This document shows, one piece after another, positions 41,936-54,481 of a stretch of DNA of 64,000 nt. Each line of letters opens with the position of its first letter. The first letter of the stretch is position 1. The stretch covers positions 1 to 64,000 of the forward strand of contig JAENRP010000122.1 of the NCBI GenBank assembly GCA_024741835.1, written 5' to 3'. Below the pieces are notes generated by a model, which was not told the origin of the DNA, did not search any database, and saw only the letters and a program-made list of their open reading frames with translations. The stretch comes from Diplocarpon mali (taxonomy: Eukaryota; Ascomycota; Leotiomycetes; Helotiales; Drepanopezizaceae). The translations under genes were made by a program, and so were the position numbers.

Positions 41936-44900
41936 ATGACTTTCCAAGTTCCTACATCCTCCAGCCCGCCCTCAACTCCAAACAAAAGATCTAGCAATGG
42001 ATTCTTCGACGCAAATTCATCTACAACTCCTGCGGCTCCTCCTCCCTCTGCGACCGACTCACTTACACCAGCTGGGGTCCCTCCGTCACCACTCTTTGGG
42101 AGCTCTTTGATGGGTTACACGCCCTCGAAGCCTCTCTCATTTTCACAACAAACCAACTTCAAATTGGCCTCGTCTCCATCCGCAGACTTCAGAAGATCTG
42201 CGGCGCCTCTACTACGTTCGGGCCTTAGTAATGAATATCAGGCCTCTTCACAGCGAGGTTTGTGTCTGCCAATGAGCCACGAAGAGGAGAATAGTAGCCG
42301 GTTAAACGACAACCGGAGATCTGTTGAAGAAGATATCAGTGGGATTGCAGATGAGGATTACGAAAAGGACGTAGATATGGATTGGTACAAATCCGAATCT
42401 CAGGCTTCCAGAGCACGACATGGATACTCTCAAAGAAACGCCAATCTACTACGCTCGATGCCGTCAGGACTCGAACGAAGTAGGGGAGATAATCTGCTCG
42501 GGTCTGGCGACTCTACTACCCAGTTGTTAACGCAGAGGGATCCATCAGACTGGAAAATGCTTGCAAAGGACCTGTATACTCAGATGCCCCCACCACCACC
42601 GACCGAGGCGGAAGATCTCATTCTTAATACCGAAGCTATAGTGGAAGATCTCTACCAGAAGAGCATCGCCGTCTCTGAAGATGATGATAATATGGAAGAG
42701 TTATTGACATCTACTACGAAGCATCTCATCGAGGTCTGGGCAAAATACTGCAGTAAAGTCAATACTGTTGCCGATTCAGAATATGACGCTTTAGTAGGCC
42801 CACACCCTAAAGCAACCGATTTTGAACGAGCGGAATACGTTGCCAGCCTTACATTGCAAATGCAGCATCCAGAAAAAATCTCCAAGTCTTTTGATCGGAA
42901 AGTCAGGCCTCTCTCACAACTTCTGTTAGAGTGGATGGCAGCAAGACACAACTTTAATCCTCATGAATTTCAGGAACTTATGCATTGGCAACCGAGTCCA
43001 GCAGCTCACAGACTCTTTTGGTCAGTAATGATTGTTCAACTACTTCGTGGTCAGATTTTAGCTGTTATCGACGTCTTGAAACGTGCTGGCTGGGAAAATG
43101 CCGCATCAGATACCGATAGCATGCACAGTCAGACGGGGGTTAAGGGATATTCCGGTCCAGTTTTGGATAACGTCAATCATGTTATCGCAGAGGTAGTTGA
43201 GACAATGGGCTCTTGTCCAGCAGTGCGTGGAGATTGGAACACCAAAAGCAATGACTGGACATTCTTTCGCGCGTCAGTATCGAAGGCATCAGGGAGGCTG
43301 AGAGAGTTTGCAGAAGGCAAGAAGCGCGATAGGGCCGAAGCTGCAGGCTCCAGAGCGACTCCACCTGCCGGAACTTACGCCAGCAGAGCACAAAAAGCAG
43401 AGAGCAAACTACCTTGGAGTGTGTACGAAGGTCTTCACACCATGTACAACCTCATGCTAGGTGACAAGCACACTATCATATCAGTTTCAGGGGACTGGTT
43501 TGAAGCAACTGTGGGCTTACTGGTATGGTGGGACGAAGGCAGAGATGATAGACGCCTGGCACCACAAAGCCGATCTCAGAGTTTGTACCGCGCTGCCTCT
43601 AGGGAACCAGATGATGTGGTCTACCGACGAAAGCTACGGACGTCATTCCAAATTGCCACTAGTAAGGAAACGTCCGCCATGAGCATCAACAGTGCCTCTG
43701 GGGTCGAGGTATGCTTAGCATCTCTGTTCGAAGGGGATTTTGAAGCCGTCGTTGGCTTTCTCCGAGGGTGGTCAGGACCAGTATCAGCTGCTGTTGCAGA
43801 AGTTGCCTGCCTGGGAGGTTGGCTGCCTCGGACTGAAGAGAAGAATCTCATAAATATGGACAGTCTGGACGAAGATGATATGGATGTTCTTGGATACACC
43901 TCTCCGTCCAGAGTCGACGGAGTTAAAGACAAAACGCTGATAGCTTATGCCCGCTCGTTGGCAAATCGAGGGGTTTTAAGAGGTACAGTCGCCGGACGGG
44001 TTCAAGATCGCGAAGGCTGGGAACTTAGTATCTTGGTTCTTGGTCGACTCGATTGCGCCGAACGCGCGGAGAAAATGATCAGCGAGTTCCTGGAAAGGTT
44101 CTCGTTGGACTCGTCCAAAACCGTGGACAAGCTTTGGAAGCTGCTCAACGACATCGACATGTCTCGATACGCTGAGCAAGTCGCTGAAGTAAGTGACAGC
44201 TTTCAGATTGTAAGCTCCGGTACTAATTGCTCATAGTCTTATGCCAAAGGCCTTGCAAATGAGACGCACAGATATGGCGAGGCCATATGGTACTATGCCC
44301 TAGCTCACAAGGACCAGAAAGTCAAGGATGTGTTGGACTTACTGATTTCATATTCTCTGATTCAATCCTTCGCCTTTCCTCCTGAATCGGAAATGGACAA
44401 CTACCTGAGAGGGCTAGTTTCTTCGCCCAAGAGGTCATTGGCAGATATGTCTGGATTGGACGTTGAAGCCGCGAAGCTACTTCACACAGCTCTCAGCGGA
44501 TATGCTACACTGCGGAGGTTCTACGACCTGCGTGACTTAGACTTGGCTTCCTCAGGCAAGAAGTCTCCATTAGGCCCAATCGCCCGCAAAATCGAAGCCG
44601 CCTCGTCTCTTCTGGCTGTCATCGCCAGCTCGAACGACAACATTCGAGGAGGATTGTACGACGAAGAGTGCGGAGCCGTCGTCGGCGTTGACTACCTGCT
44701 TGCCCTCCTCGGAGAAGCGTTAGTATTAGTCAACCAATCAGATTGTACAATTACAGTATCGCAAATCGAAATCCTTCTAAGAGCAATAGAAGATCTCCAA
44801 GCTGTAGGGCCACGCGTTTACTCTGCGTGCGTATCGTTCCTACAGACCGTGGTAGCATCAGGACAAGGACTCCAGGGATCGTCTCCGGCAGACTTATTAC

Positions 44901-45163
44901 GAAAGTCGACAGTCAATGGTAGCGGGTCCAGCGGTAGTTTTGCGTTGGTTGATAGCACGATGTTTGCATCGCAGATGAAGCAATCGATGAAGTCGATGGA
45001 TAGCAGTGGAGTGCTGGTCAAGGGCGATATCAAGCGCGGATGGGATTGGCGTAACTGCATTTCTGCTGGTACATCCGGGGACGACGTCTTGCGAATTTTG
45101 AGGTTAGGTTTGGCGAAGGACTTGGCAAAGGCGTATCTACTCGAGTCAGATGGTAGGACGTAG
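41936..45163 (+). CDS. nucleoporin, NUP85-like
   Basis: The product has 1059 residues from exons 41936-44188 and 44237-45163 (48-nt intron, GTAAGT...CATAG). The first 220 residues are Ser/Pro/Thr-rich and disordered. The rest is alpha-helical, with no signal or membrane segment. Conserved-looking blocks are LSQLLLEWMAARHNFNP, HWQPSPAAHRLFWSVMIVQL, LPWSVYEGLHTMYNLMLGDK, LVWWDEGRDDRR, RYGEAIWYYALAHKDQKVKD and LLISYSLIQSFAFPPE. From memory these belong to the fungal Nup85 component of the Nup84/Y complex that scaffolds the nuclear pore. An ACE1-type relative (Nup84, Nup145C) is the main alternative. It is divergent from gamma-tubulin with putative cell-cycle sites between them. Confidence 0.7.
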
Positions 45164-45459
45164 TATGTAGTACCAGATGGCTGCTTGGTGCTTTAGTGAC
45201 TGGTACATCTGCTGGCGTTCGGTTGATGTGTACAGGGAAAGCGTCTAGAAGCTGGGCAATGCTCGGCGTATGAGCCAATACAACTCGTGATACCCAATTA
45301 TATTTGCAGCTCACTTATGCTTCTAATTCCATGTGAGACCACCATCTCCCTTCACGCCACCATCTCCCTTCACGTTCCTCGACTACCGCCAACTCCACGC
45401 TTCTTGTGCCTGACCAACGATTCAAACCAACGAGCGAGCAGAATAGGCCCGTCGGCATT
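45164..45459. other. convergent 3' spacer
   Basis: Under 300 bp between the convergent nucleoporin and glycosyltransferase genes. A short direct repeat (CACCATCTCCCTTCACG, twice) lies at about 45339-45374. Confidence 0.4.
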
Positions 45460-46542
45460 TTAAAACCCATCCTTAGGAAACCCCTTCTCCTTCTCCAACG
45501 CCAACCTCTCGTTGTTGGCGTCCACCCACCAAACATGCGTCGGGTCAGTACTCGTATTCCTGCCCTCCGCGTCCATCTCATCCCACGGCTTCGGCGCCAA
45601 AATATAGTGCACATTCTTCACCTTGTCATCCCTCCATATCTCACTGTGCACGCCCTCCCACCTCAGCGTCTTCAGCGCATTGTAGATATACGGCAGCGGC
45701 ACCCAGCGTCCCTTGTACAGGTCCGACAGCAGAGACTGGTCGGCGAAATCCATGTCGATAGCCGCGTCGGACTCCATGTGTGCGAGGATCTGGTCGTAGA
45801 CAGCCTTGGAGGGGTTGACGACCTGCAGGCCGCCGTTCATGAAGCCCAAGGGCCCGACGGAGGGGTCCGGACCGGTCGTCTGAGCAACATCGGGCGTGGC
45901 GTGCTGGGACGTGAAGGCGCAGTTTTCTGGGACCCTTGGGGCTTGACCTCAGCATCTGTGCACAATCCACGTCTCCCGTTTTGCAAGGCGTTCGGAGAGG
46001 AAGCAGAGCACGTACCAGTCCTTGGGGTAGTGTTTCTTCTTCAGCGGATTACACACACATGCGTGTCCCGCCGCGAAGATCTTGTTCCCGTTCCCGCCCT
46101 GCTCCGGCCCGTCCAGCTCCATCTCCATCAACTCGTCCATGTTCTGGCGCACCAGCATGTCGCTGTCGAGCTGCACGACGCGGTCATACTCCACCAGGCT
46201 GAACGGCGTCAGTTTCGTCCAGCAGTCGTAGAAGCGCGGTTCTTCCGAGTAGTCCTTGCCGGCTTTGGGGAGCAGGTATTCGACTTTCTGGGCGGGGATG
46301 CCACGCGCTTTCAGGGCGGCGTGGCCGGCCGCCGGGAAAGCGTCGGTGTAGAGGGCGATGAGGGGGTATCTGGATCCGTGCTTCTTGAGGGAGTAGTCGA
46401 GGGTGAGGAGGCCCGAGAGATACTTGGTGTTGGTGATGAGGCTTGTCCAGACTGATCTCTGTCAGTATGGGCGTGAACTCTTCTCGCTGGAACGGAACTC
46501 AATACCCCGCCTCGACTCGGTGACTCTCGCAGACTCGGCCAT
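45460..46542 (-). CDS. family 8 glycosyltransferase (glycogenin/galactinol-synthase-like)
   Basis: The spliced product has 315 residues: exons 46506-46542, 46016-46451 and 45460-45934. Intron 1 is 54 nt and intron 2 is 81 nt (GTACGT...CCAAG). The N-terminus has the GT8 start VWTSLITNTKYLSGLLTLDYSL. The metal-binding DxD is LDSDMLV at residues 108-110, and FMNGGLQVVNPS and DMDFADQSLLSDLYKGRW follow, as in glycogenin and galactinol-synthase-like proteins. It should transfer a hexose from a UDP- or GDP-sugar with retention of configuration; donor and acceptor are unknown. At about 315 residues it is a stand-alone catalytic domain, lacking glycogenin's C-terminal tail. No signal peptide was seen, so it is probably cytosolic. 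The acceptor of intron 2 was chosen because it alone gives KDW-VPENCAFT. Confidence 0.88.
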
Positions 46543-47511
46543 TGCAGTGTGCAGTGTGCAATAATCTCTGACTATAGGTCGAGGGTCGGAGGTTGACGTG
46601 TGGTGATGGGTGAGGGGTCGATGAGGGGCACAGAATCGCCTTGAGTGATGCGGTAGGACCCAGGTAGATATCTAAGGCCGAAATCAGAGCAGAGGGAACT
46701 TCAGCGGAATATGCTGCGTTCAAGACAGCTGGCCGCGTCTACCAGCCCACTTCTGGGAATTTGAGGTCGAAAAGTCGAGACCAGCCGGCGATTCAGGATG
46801 AGGGGCACGTCTCGCTCCGGCTTCCGGGGCATCCCTGGCTGCTCTGGAGCACTATCTCTTATCGGGACTCGCTTCTTTATGTCTGATGCTTTGGAGGCCC
46901 AAGTTGAGTTGATCAATATGCTTGGAGCCCTTTCGGAACATATGTGTGTGCTGTTTATGGCTTCCTCCCCTGCTACTGTTTGCGTGTCTGAGACCAAGGC
47001 GTTTCGTCTTTTCTACTGAATTGTTGACTCGACTCCTATTTCCCTCGCTTAACTTGCCAAGATCTGGTAAACCGTGACAAATGTACAACTGGTTGTCTCG
47101 ATGACTAATAAGCGACATTTCGTCTGGGGATTTTCTAGATTTTTGAATTACAGACGTGAAATCGAGGATGAATCTACGTTATTTTATGCAATATGTTCAA
47201 TCGAATATCATCTACTTTGATATTGAATCTGTCATCGGTGAATCGTGGGCCCGTGTACTTATCCTTTTAGGCTTGTGGAGTTTTTCTTCACTGGAGTGAA
47301 TCGTAAATAGTAAGTTTCCCTGCGATGAAAGTGACTCGCCGCTAATAACTTTCGGTCGCCTGACTGCTGATTCACTGCCAGAACTCCCTTTGAAAAAAGT
47401 CAAATCTCGAAACGCTAATCTGCCGACGACGAACGCCGCTCATAATCTTCGTGATGTTCAAGATCGCTGCAGCCATCCTCCAAACATTGCAGATACTAAA
47501 ACATACCGTAT
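46543..47511. other. intergenic region
   Basis: About 970 bp between the glycosyltransferase start and the end of the large GTPase gene. It has short open frames on both strands (46701-46997 minus, 46798-47019 plus) with no motif. AT content rises after 47040. Confidence 0.4.
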
Positions 47512-50500
47512 TCACTCTCCACGGCCCATTTCAGCATCTCCGCATCCCCTTGCCTCAAACTGCTCAGTGAGAGCATCTAGAAAGGTATCACCGCCGTCGT
47601 CCTCATCATTTTCGGAGAACTCGATTCCAGCATCCTCGAAATCCGTGAGAATGAATTGATTGCCGGTCCTAGATTCATCCTTGGAGCCTGATATGACCGA
47701 GCACTTTCGTTCAAGCTCGGCCAAATAGTGAGCGACCCGGCGGCGCAGCAATATCTTGGCATCACCGGAATCCTGGAGGTATTCTTCGTCGCCTACATCT
47801 GCCCCCTTGAGGGTGTGAAAAATATCCTTCGTTACCTCGCCCATAATTTTTTGAACCTTTAGGGAAGTCTCGCGTAGTTGGATTCTGTGCATTTTCTTCA
47901 ACTCGTCGATTATGGTAAGGGAGGTCGCAAAGTACATAGCGTTAGAATGTCTCTCGATGTACTTCAAAAACTGGACCTTTAATCTGTTCAGCATTCCATT
48001 GCCTTGCATATGTTAGCGAGTGATGGCCTTGTATGCTTAGTGCTCCACCAGGCTTACCATGCTCGTGGGTGGCATTCTTATAGAACTGTGTCATATGCTT
48101 TCTGATCGTATTTTTGAGGGTCTTGTGGGCATCGCTGGCTTGTTGTTGTCTCGCCTTCAACGCATCCCCAATTTCTAGTCCAACACGATGCTCCACTAGT
48201 GGGATCTGATCGAGCAGTCGTTGGACCGGTGGATAACCTCCACAAACATCAAAAACGAAGCCTGAGTACCTTTCTGAGAACCTCTTCAAAGCCTCTGTGA
48301 TTCTGCAGTAGTATCTCTGGTGGATACATGGCAGTTTCTTGTTGAAAAGGTCCCTCCAGTGTAAGATTAGTGGATCCATAAACGGGGCGACCATATCTTC
48401 GTTCCAGTGATGAGATTTGTCTTTCTTTACCGTGGTATATGGCTCGCCATACCGTCTCATGAGTGCTTTCCAGGTTGCAGCCGCAATATCTGCGGTCGTC
48501 TTATCTTTGGCTAGGATCCGAACCTTGACTTCGCCGGCCGTCACTGCTTTTTCGAGGTGAGATGTCAGGTGATTGGTAATACATACCGCCATATTCTGGC
48601 GCATGTTTTTTGTGGCCCTTTTCTCCTCCTTGTCCAGGTTAGTAGCTGAGTATTTGACGGCGAGACGAATGAGATATGTACCAGTTTTAGGGATTCACGA
48701 AAGTATTCCAGCTCTGACAGAAGCTTCGCACTCTGCTGAACGGAGAGAACAGGAGCTTGCCTATTTTCCTCCGCCCAGGACTTCACAGACATCTTCCACA
48801 GCGTCAACTCGGTGTCGAACCTATCGACAGCCACTTCTCGTGACTTTAGCGTGCATTTTCGAGCGAAAGCCTGGAGCGTTGGTATCCCTGTGTCTTCGCT
48901 GGTAGAAAATCCGCGGATCTCATCCTCCCGCTTAAACCTGCCTTGAGACTTCTGATATGCCTTTGAGCTCACGCAAAAGCTCTTGAGGCCGTTTGCGGAC
49001 AATTTTATAGACTCTATGAATGGACACACATCAGAGTCTATGAGCATTTAGATCTTATGAGACTTACCCGGGTCAGTGAAAAGCTCGTTTTCTGTCTTGA
49101 CTGCAGAGTCTACCAGCTCTTGTACTAGTGACGCGATTCCATATTCGAAGTCTTCTCGTAAACGACATTGAGTGTACTTGCTTCGTTGTTTGATACATTG
49201 TACCCTCATCGATACCTCTGAAGCAGCAACTAATCTCCGAAGATGAGAGATCTTGCGAAGTAAGTTTCGCCGCTCTACGATTCTTGTATCAGTCATGGTT
49301 TCTGGAAGGTTGAGACATTCCTTGCCTTTTAATATTGATTTATCCATCTTAGGACGTTTCCGCTTCTGGCCGACCGATGATGATGATTGTACGCCTTCAG
49401 CGTCATCTAAAGAATCGAGCTCCTCCTGCGCTTCTTCAAGGGTCTCTCTCAATTGGGTCTCTTCCTTGAGAGCAGCACTTAGAACACCATCAGCGAGCTC
49501 CAAGTTACCAATGACTTCGTCTGTGTTCACGTTGTCGATCCTGGTCATAACGAATGTGACAAATCTATCATGATAGTTTCCGTTTAGGAGCAGCTGTCTT
49601 TGGAATGATGTGCCAAGAAGCTCTTGCGCAACCTTGTCGTCAACAGCTCGGTTAATATCCGCGACTATCCACATGTGTTCAAGGTGTTTCATGTACTGTT
49701 CTGCCACTTGTGCGCGGCCAGCATTTGAATCTCCTAAGCCAGGAAGATCAACGAGCACCAAGCCCTGTCTCAGGATATCTGCTTTAATAAGGACTTTCAC
49801 CAGACGCACCAGTGGCCATAACTCCAGCGAGGTATTCTTGGATAACTGATTAGCACTATCGATGTACTGATTGATTTGCTTCCCGAAATTTCTGGCACTT
49901 TCGCTGTAGATTCTCCTCGAATGACCGAGAATCTTAGATAGGTTCGGGTCCTCGACAATATCCTTCTGACTCATATCCAGAAAGTCGGAAATATCTTTGC
50001 CGGGATATACTGCTTTGAGTTTTGCAAATGCAACTCCTGCATCCGAAGTGGAGCTGGATGAAAGCTTCTCATTTTCTGGGCGGCCTTCAATGTCGCTTCG
50101 TAGAAGTTCAAACTCGGCTGTCCATTCGGCTGGACTGCAAAAGTCAACAACGGCAGTATATTTCTCTGCTGGGTTTTGCGATTGATTGTAGGATAGTTCA
50201 ACCACCACCGAAGTGCTGGCACGCATACCGTTTGTCGGTAAAAGAATTTCCTCGTCAACCAGAGCATTGATTAGGCTTGATTTACCACTACCAGTGTATC
50301 CTAGCAAGCCAATGGGAATTCGTGGCAGCTGACCCATCTCGATGATGTTATCTTCCACAGTAATCAGCAAGGTAATTCATCTAGTCTTCATGAGGAATCC
50401 GGGCCTGGCTAAGACCATACTTACTCGCTTGCGTGACCCACGATCGGCACTCTGGATGGGTACCACCATCTCGCTCCATCAATTCTCTAAGCTGGACAAG

Positions 50501-50749
50501 TGTGGCTTTTCCTAGAACAGACAATTCCTCTTTGCGGGTTATTCTGATCTCGTCACCAATCTTGCCACCTTTCTGCTCTGCCACAGCAGTGACCTCAAGC
50601 CCCTCGATCCCGGCCTTTGTTTTTCGGCCTTTCTTCTGGAACTTGATTGGGCGGTCTCTCTTCATCATCGGAATTTTCGGTGTTTTCGGTGTCTTAGGCT
50701 TGGCTGGCGCCTTTGGCTTCACCTTCTTGGCCGCTCCAGTGATGTCCAT
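47512..50749 (-). CDS. large dynamin/SLIP-GC-like GTPase
   Basis: The 1000-residue product comes from five exons: 50425-50749, 49068-50351, 48682-49013, 48058-48628 and 47512-48002 (introns 73, 54, 53 and 55 nt). The first 108 residues are very basic (KVKPKAPAKPKTPKTPKIP), suggesting nuclear or nucleic-acid association. The GTPase domain has P-loop GYTGSGKSS (126-134), a G2-region Thr in GMRASTSVVVEL, G3 DLPGLGD (310-316) and a G4-like TRID (378-381). A long helical C-terminal half ends in an acidic tail (FSENDEDDGGDTF). The layout resembles animal nuclear GTPase SLIP-GC and dynamin-superfamily proteins, which I know also occur as scattered fungal genes. The function in fungi is unknown. Neighbouring genes give no clue. 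The start is the ATG giving the basic N-terminus; it could lie farther upstream. Confidence 0.75.
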
Positions 50750-52376
50750 GTTGGGCAAATGGGTCGCTTGAAGATGAAATGAGGCTACTTGAAAAGAAAT
50801 TAGCAAGGCATTAATAGTTGGATGGATCAACGAGAATGATGTGATGGTAAATTTAGTGACATGTGAGATGTAGAATACCCTGAGTGCCAGTCCCAAGAGC
50901 GGAGAGTATGGGTGGCGGAGTCTCGATCTGAGACTCATTAATTTCCAGACTGACCTATCTATTGAGCTCAGGTGATGCAGACTTGCAAGAGCTAAGATGC
51001 AAGGTAATGGAAACGAAGAGATGCGATCTGGAATGTGCATTAACCTAGCTTTGAAGGCTACTTGTGACCATACCAGATAGTCTGTATTAGTGAATGGGAA
51101 CAGAGTTTTAGAAGCAGAGTATTGGGAAACAGTGAATCTTCCGCAGCTGCAGAAGACAACTCAAGGTGATGAACGTTCAAGTTGGCACAAAATAATCCGA
51201 GTTGAGAAAGTGAATGAGAATCGATTTGAAGTTTTGCCAAAAAATATGAAACGTGTGAGAAGGTGAGCAGGTGAGCCTACTTGATCTTTTCCAGATTTGA
51301 GAGTTCTGGCGTTGAGACTAAGCTCAACCGAGTGGTGTGAGATTATCCAGATGGTAGTCGAGGTGGGATTACACTGAGTGGGAATTATGCTGTCAATGTA
51401 TAATTGACAGTCTGGCGGTGTGCATCTGTTTCTTGAGAGAATCACAGGAGGGCGTTTGGAGAGGCAATGGGGAATGTAGGAGGTGAAATATGAGGGCAAG
51501 GAAGAAGAGGGAGAGAGTCGGTCACGTGGGGGCAAGTTGCTCTTAGTGTTGAGTGATCAGACGTGAATGTATCTCCACTAGGCGACCTCCACTCTGTGCA
51601 GAAAGGAAGAACGCAGAGTGAAGGAAACTACCGACTCCAAGTAGACTTTAGTCGTGTGGTTGAAGATCGTGGCTGTACGAAACATGGAGATCAGATTCAG
51701 TAGTCGTTCGTAGAGTTCGGGTAACTGAGGGCGAAGTAAAGACAACCAACGCGTAGAATTGCAATTGGAAGAGAATGAGCGAGGAGAGCCCCAGAAGTCG
51801 CAGGTTAAGGATCAGAAGACAAGGGAGAGAGGGATTGATGAGAAATAAACATCGAGTGCAATGGCCCGTGGTAGTCATGTCGTTACTCAGGGCTGGAGAA
51901 AGAATATACAGCTGTAGGTCTCCTATCGCTGGAGAGAAAGTAAAGGAACGCAGGATGCGAGTGCATAGCATCCTATTGTTTGATTTCTCCCAAAAGAACA
52001 CTAAGATGGAGAATCAGCTGTTGGCAGGTACCAAAGTACGTAGTGCTGAGGGACCTGATGCGGAAGCAGGGCATTACCGCCAATGTGGCATCTGAGAGAG
52101 AGCTCGAGAAATAATCCCAGCGAGTACAATGGGTATTGTGGTGCTATAACGATGTTAGGAATTGTATGGCCTTCGCATTGCAGTGTGCGCACCAACGCGT
52201 CGAGGATGTCGTCAAACCGCTGTCATCACAAGCGAGACGCCCCATCTAATCGTACTTAGTGCATCCGTAATGCCAGCTTCCCATTGGCCGCAAATACTAC
52301 CAGCAAAGATCCATATCAAACATCAGGTCCAGCTTCTCGCTCCCAATGCTCAGGCAAAGACGAGCCGTCAGGGGAG
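50750..52376. other. intergenic region
   Basis: About 1.6 kb between divergent genes. The part next to the GTPase start remains open on the minus strand to 51040, probably by chance. The rest has several open frames without motifs (51161-51535, 51648-52001). No repeats or RNA genes were identified. Confidence 0.4.
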
Positions 52377-53586
52377 ATGATGGCGGAGAAGGAGAAGAGC
52401 TCGTCTAACTATAAAGGATTCGTGGCGGGAGTTGCGTCTGGTGTTGCGAAGCTTTCTGGTAAGCTCTTGGTGTGTTCGTGCCAGCCTCGAAGCTAGCTAC
52501 CCCTCCAGACATTATCGGCTTCACTTTCTTGGGCGTATTGAGCTCGAGAACTAAACCTGTTGCTTGTTGGCGGGTTGTTCGCGGGGTATATCAGGCTATG
52601 GAAGAATCCTGCTAACGAAACCACCCAGTCGGCCACCCCTTCGATACTATAAAAGTCCGCCTCCAAACCTCCGATAGCACGCGCTTCTCAGGCCCTCTAG
52701 AATGCCTCATGCAGACGGTCCGCAAAGAAGGCGTAGCAGGCTTATACAAAGGAGCTACGCCTCCTCTCGTCGGGTGGATGTTTATGGATAGTATCATGCT
52801 CGGCAGGCAAGATCTCGGCTCTCAAATTCCTCCAACCCTTTTCAATTAGACGTAGGCAACTATGCTAACCCATCTTGCAGCCTGACGTTCTACCGCAAGT
52901 TCCTCCACCGCACCCTCTTCTCCCCCGCCACCAACCCAGCCCTCTACGCCTCTCCCTCCTCCCTCGCTGCCCGCGACCTCGCCCTCCCCGCGACCTCCCT
53001 GCACAGACTCCCCTCACTCGGGCACGCCCTGGCCGGCGTAATGGCCGGGTTCACCGTGTCCTTCGTCGCGGCACCGGTCGAGCACATCAAAGCCCGTCTG
53101 CAGATCCAGTACGCGCCTCGGTCTGAGCGCCTGTACAGAGGGCCGCTGGACTGCGCGTCGCGGATCTACCAGCACCACGGCGTGCGCGGGCTGTACCACG
53201 GCCTGGCGGCGACGCTGCTCTTCCGCTCCTTCTTCTTCTTCTGGTGGGGCTCGTACGACGTCTTCACGCGGCTGCTCACGTCGCACACGGCGCTGAGCAC
53301 CCCCGCGGTCAATTTCTGGGCCGGCGGGCTGAGCGCGCAGGTCTTCTGGCTCACGAGCTATCCGTGCGATGTGGTGAAGCAGCGCATCATGACGGATCCG
53401 CTGGCGGGTGGGCTGGGGGATGGGGAGAGGAAGTTCAGGGGGTGGAGGGAGGCGGCTAGGGGGGTGTATCGCGAGGGTGGTGCCAGGGGCTTCTGGAGGG
53501 GCTTCGTGCCGTGTCTTTTGAGGGCCTTTCCGGCGAATGCCGTGGCACTTGTAGCGTTCGAGGGGGTAATGAGATCTTTGCCTTGA
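52377..53586 (+). CDS. mitochondrial carrier (SLC25) protein
   Basis: An inner-membrane metabolite carrier with about 321 residues. Exons are 52377-52458, 52629-52806 and 52881-53586. The three carrier signatures are present in order: HPFDTIKVRLQT, APVEHIKARLQI and YPCDVVKQRIMT, each ending a first helix, plus the usual repeats (GPLECLMQTVRKEGVAGLYKG, GPLDCASRIYQHHGVRGLYHG, REAARGVYREGGARGFWRG). Intron 1 is 170 nt. Intron 2 (52807-52880, 74 nt) has the donor AG/GCAAGA, a GC-AG intron, required to give DSIMLGSLTFYRKF. The frame stays open upstream to 52284 without an ATG, so a 5' exon cannot be excluded. The substrate is not evident; fungal Ymc/carnitine-ornithine-type carriers are the nearest group I can suggest. 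Confidence 0.9.
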
Positions 53587-54481
53587 AGCACGGGATAGTA
53601 AGGAGAGAGGGGGGCGTGAGGAGGTGCGGATGAGGTGTATGGAATTGGGCCGCGGAATGCGGTGGAGCAATGGGAGGCGTTAGAGGACATCCAGCTGCAT
53701 AGCGAGGCAGGTTTGCGTGTATGAGAATGTAGCAACAGAATAGACAACTCCCAATTCAGACCTGCATAGACGGAACGGGGCGGCGCGTCGCTCCTTGTCC
53801 GTGCTCCTCGGGCACACGGGCAGACTACTCGCATGCTCCTCGCCAGCAGGGCCGGGCCTCTCGCGACCGAACAGGAGAGCGGCGCTGCACGTCGCTCGTC
53901 ACTGTCGACGGCCATGCACGGGCAGCGAGAATCGACTCCGACGTCCCTTGGTTATCCGAATCGATCGCACGTAGCTCTGGCACATCGCTCAACATCGCTC
54001 CACATCGCTACGGGACATGCGGGGGGAACCCCCCGAGTCGACTTCCCGGCCGAGCCTGTGTTCGCCGAGGTTATCTTCTCTCTGCTTGTCGTCTGTTGTC
54101 CGTGGCTGGCTGGGACTTTGGAATCGATGCTATACTTACAATGCCGGCTTACGGCGAGCTTAGCGGGTGATTTGATTCTTTTTGTGTTGCTTTTCGATAT
54201 CGCTCAGTGTCTGAAGATGGGATCTAACACGACGGGTTGAATCGCAACCCAGAAATGTCCTTGAGGATTTCTCTAGAGAGCGTTCAGAGTCCGATCCACA
54301 CCTCAGGTACGATATATCACGAAATCGAATCAAACATGATCAAATATGCACAATTAGAGGCAGAAGTAGCGCAGCATTTCGACGAAGTATCCGTATCTGT
54401 GCTCACGAACCACCCATGCCATCATCCACTATCCCTCACCAAGACGGTCCTGGTCCCAATCCTGCCATGAAATGAAACCGT
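53587..54481. other. convergent 3' intergenic region
   Basis: About 900 bp between the convergent carrier and L22 genes. A short CATCGCT repeat (three close units) occurs around 53981-54010. Open frames here (53833-54240, 54237-54470) show no protein features. Confidence 0.4.

Noticed and set aside
51161..52095. Open frames on both strands upstream of the carrier gene
   Set aside because: Short, mutually overlapping, no motifs; part of a divergent intergenic region.
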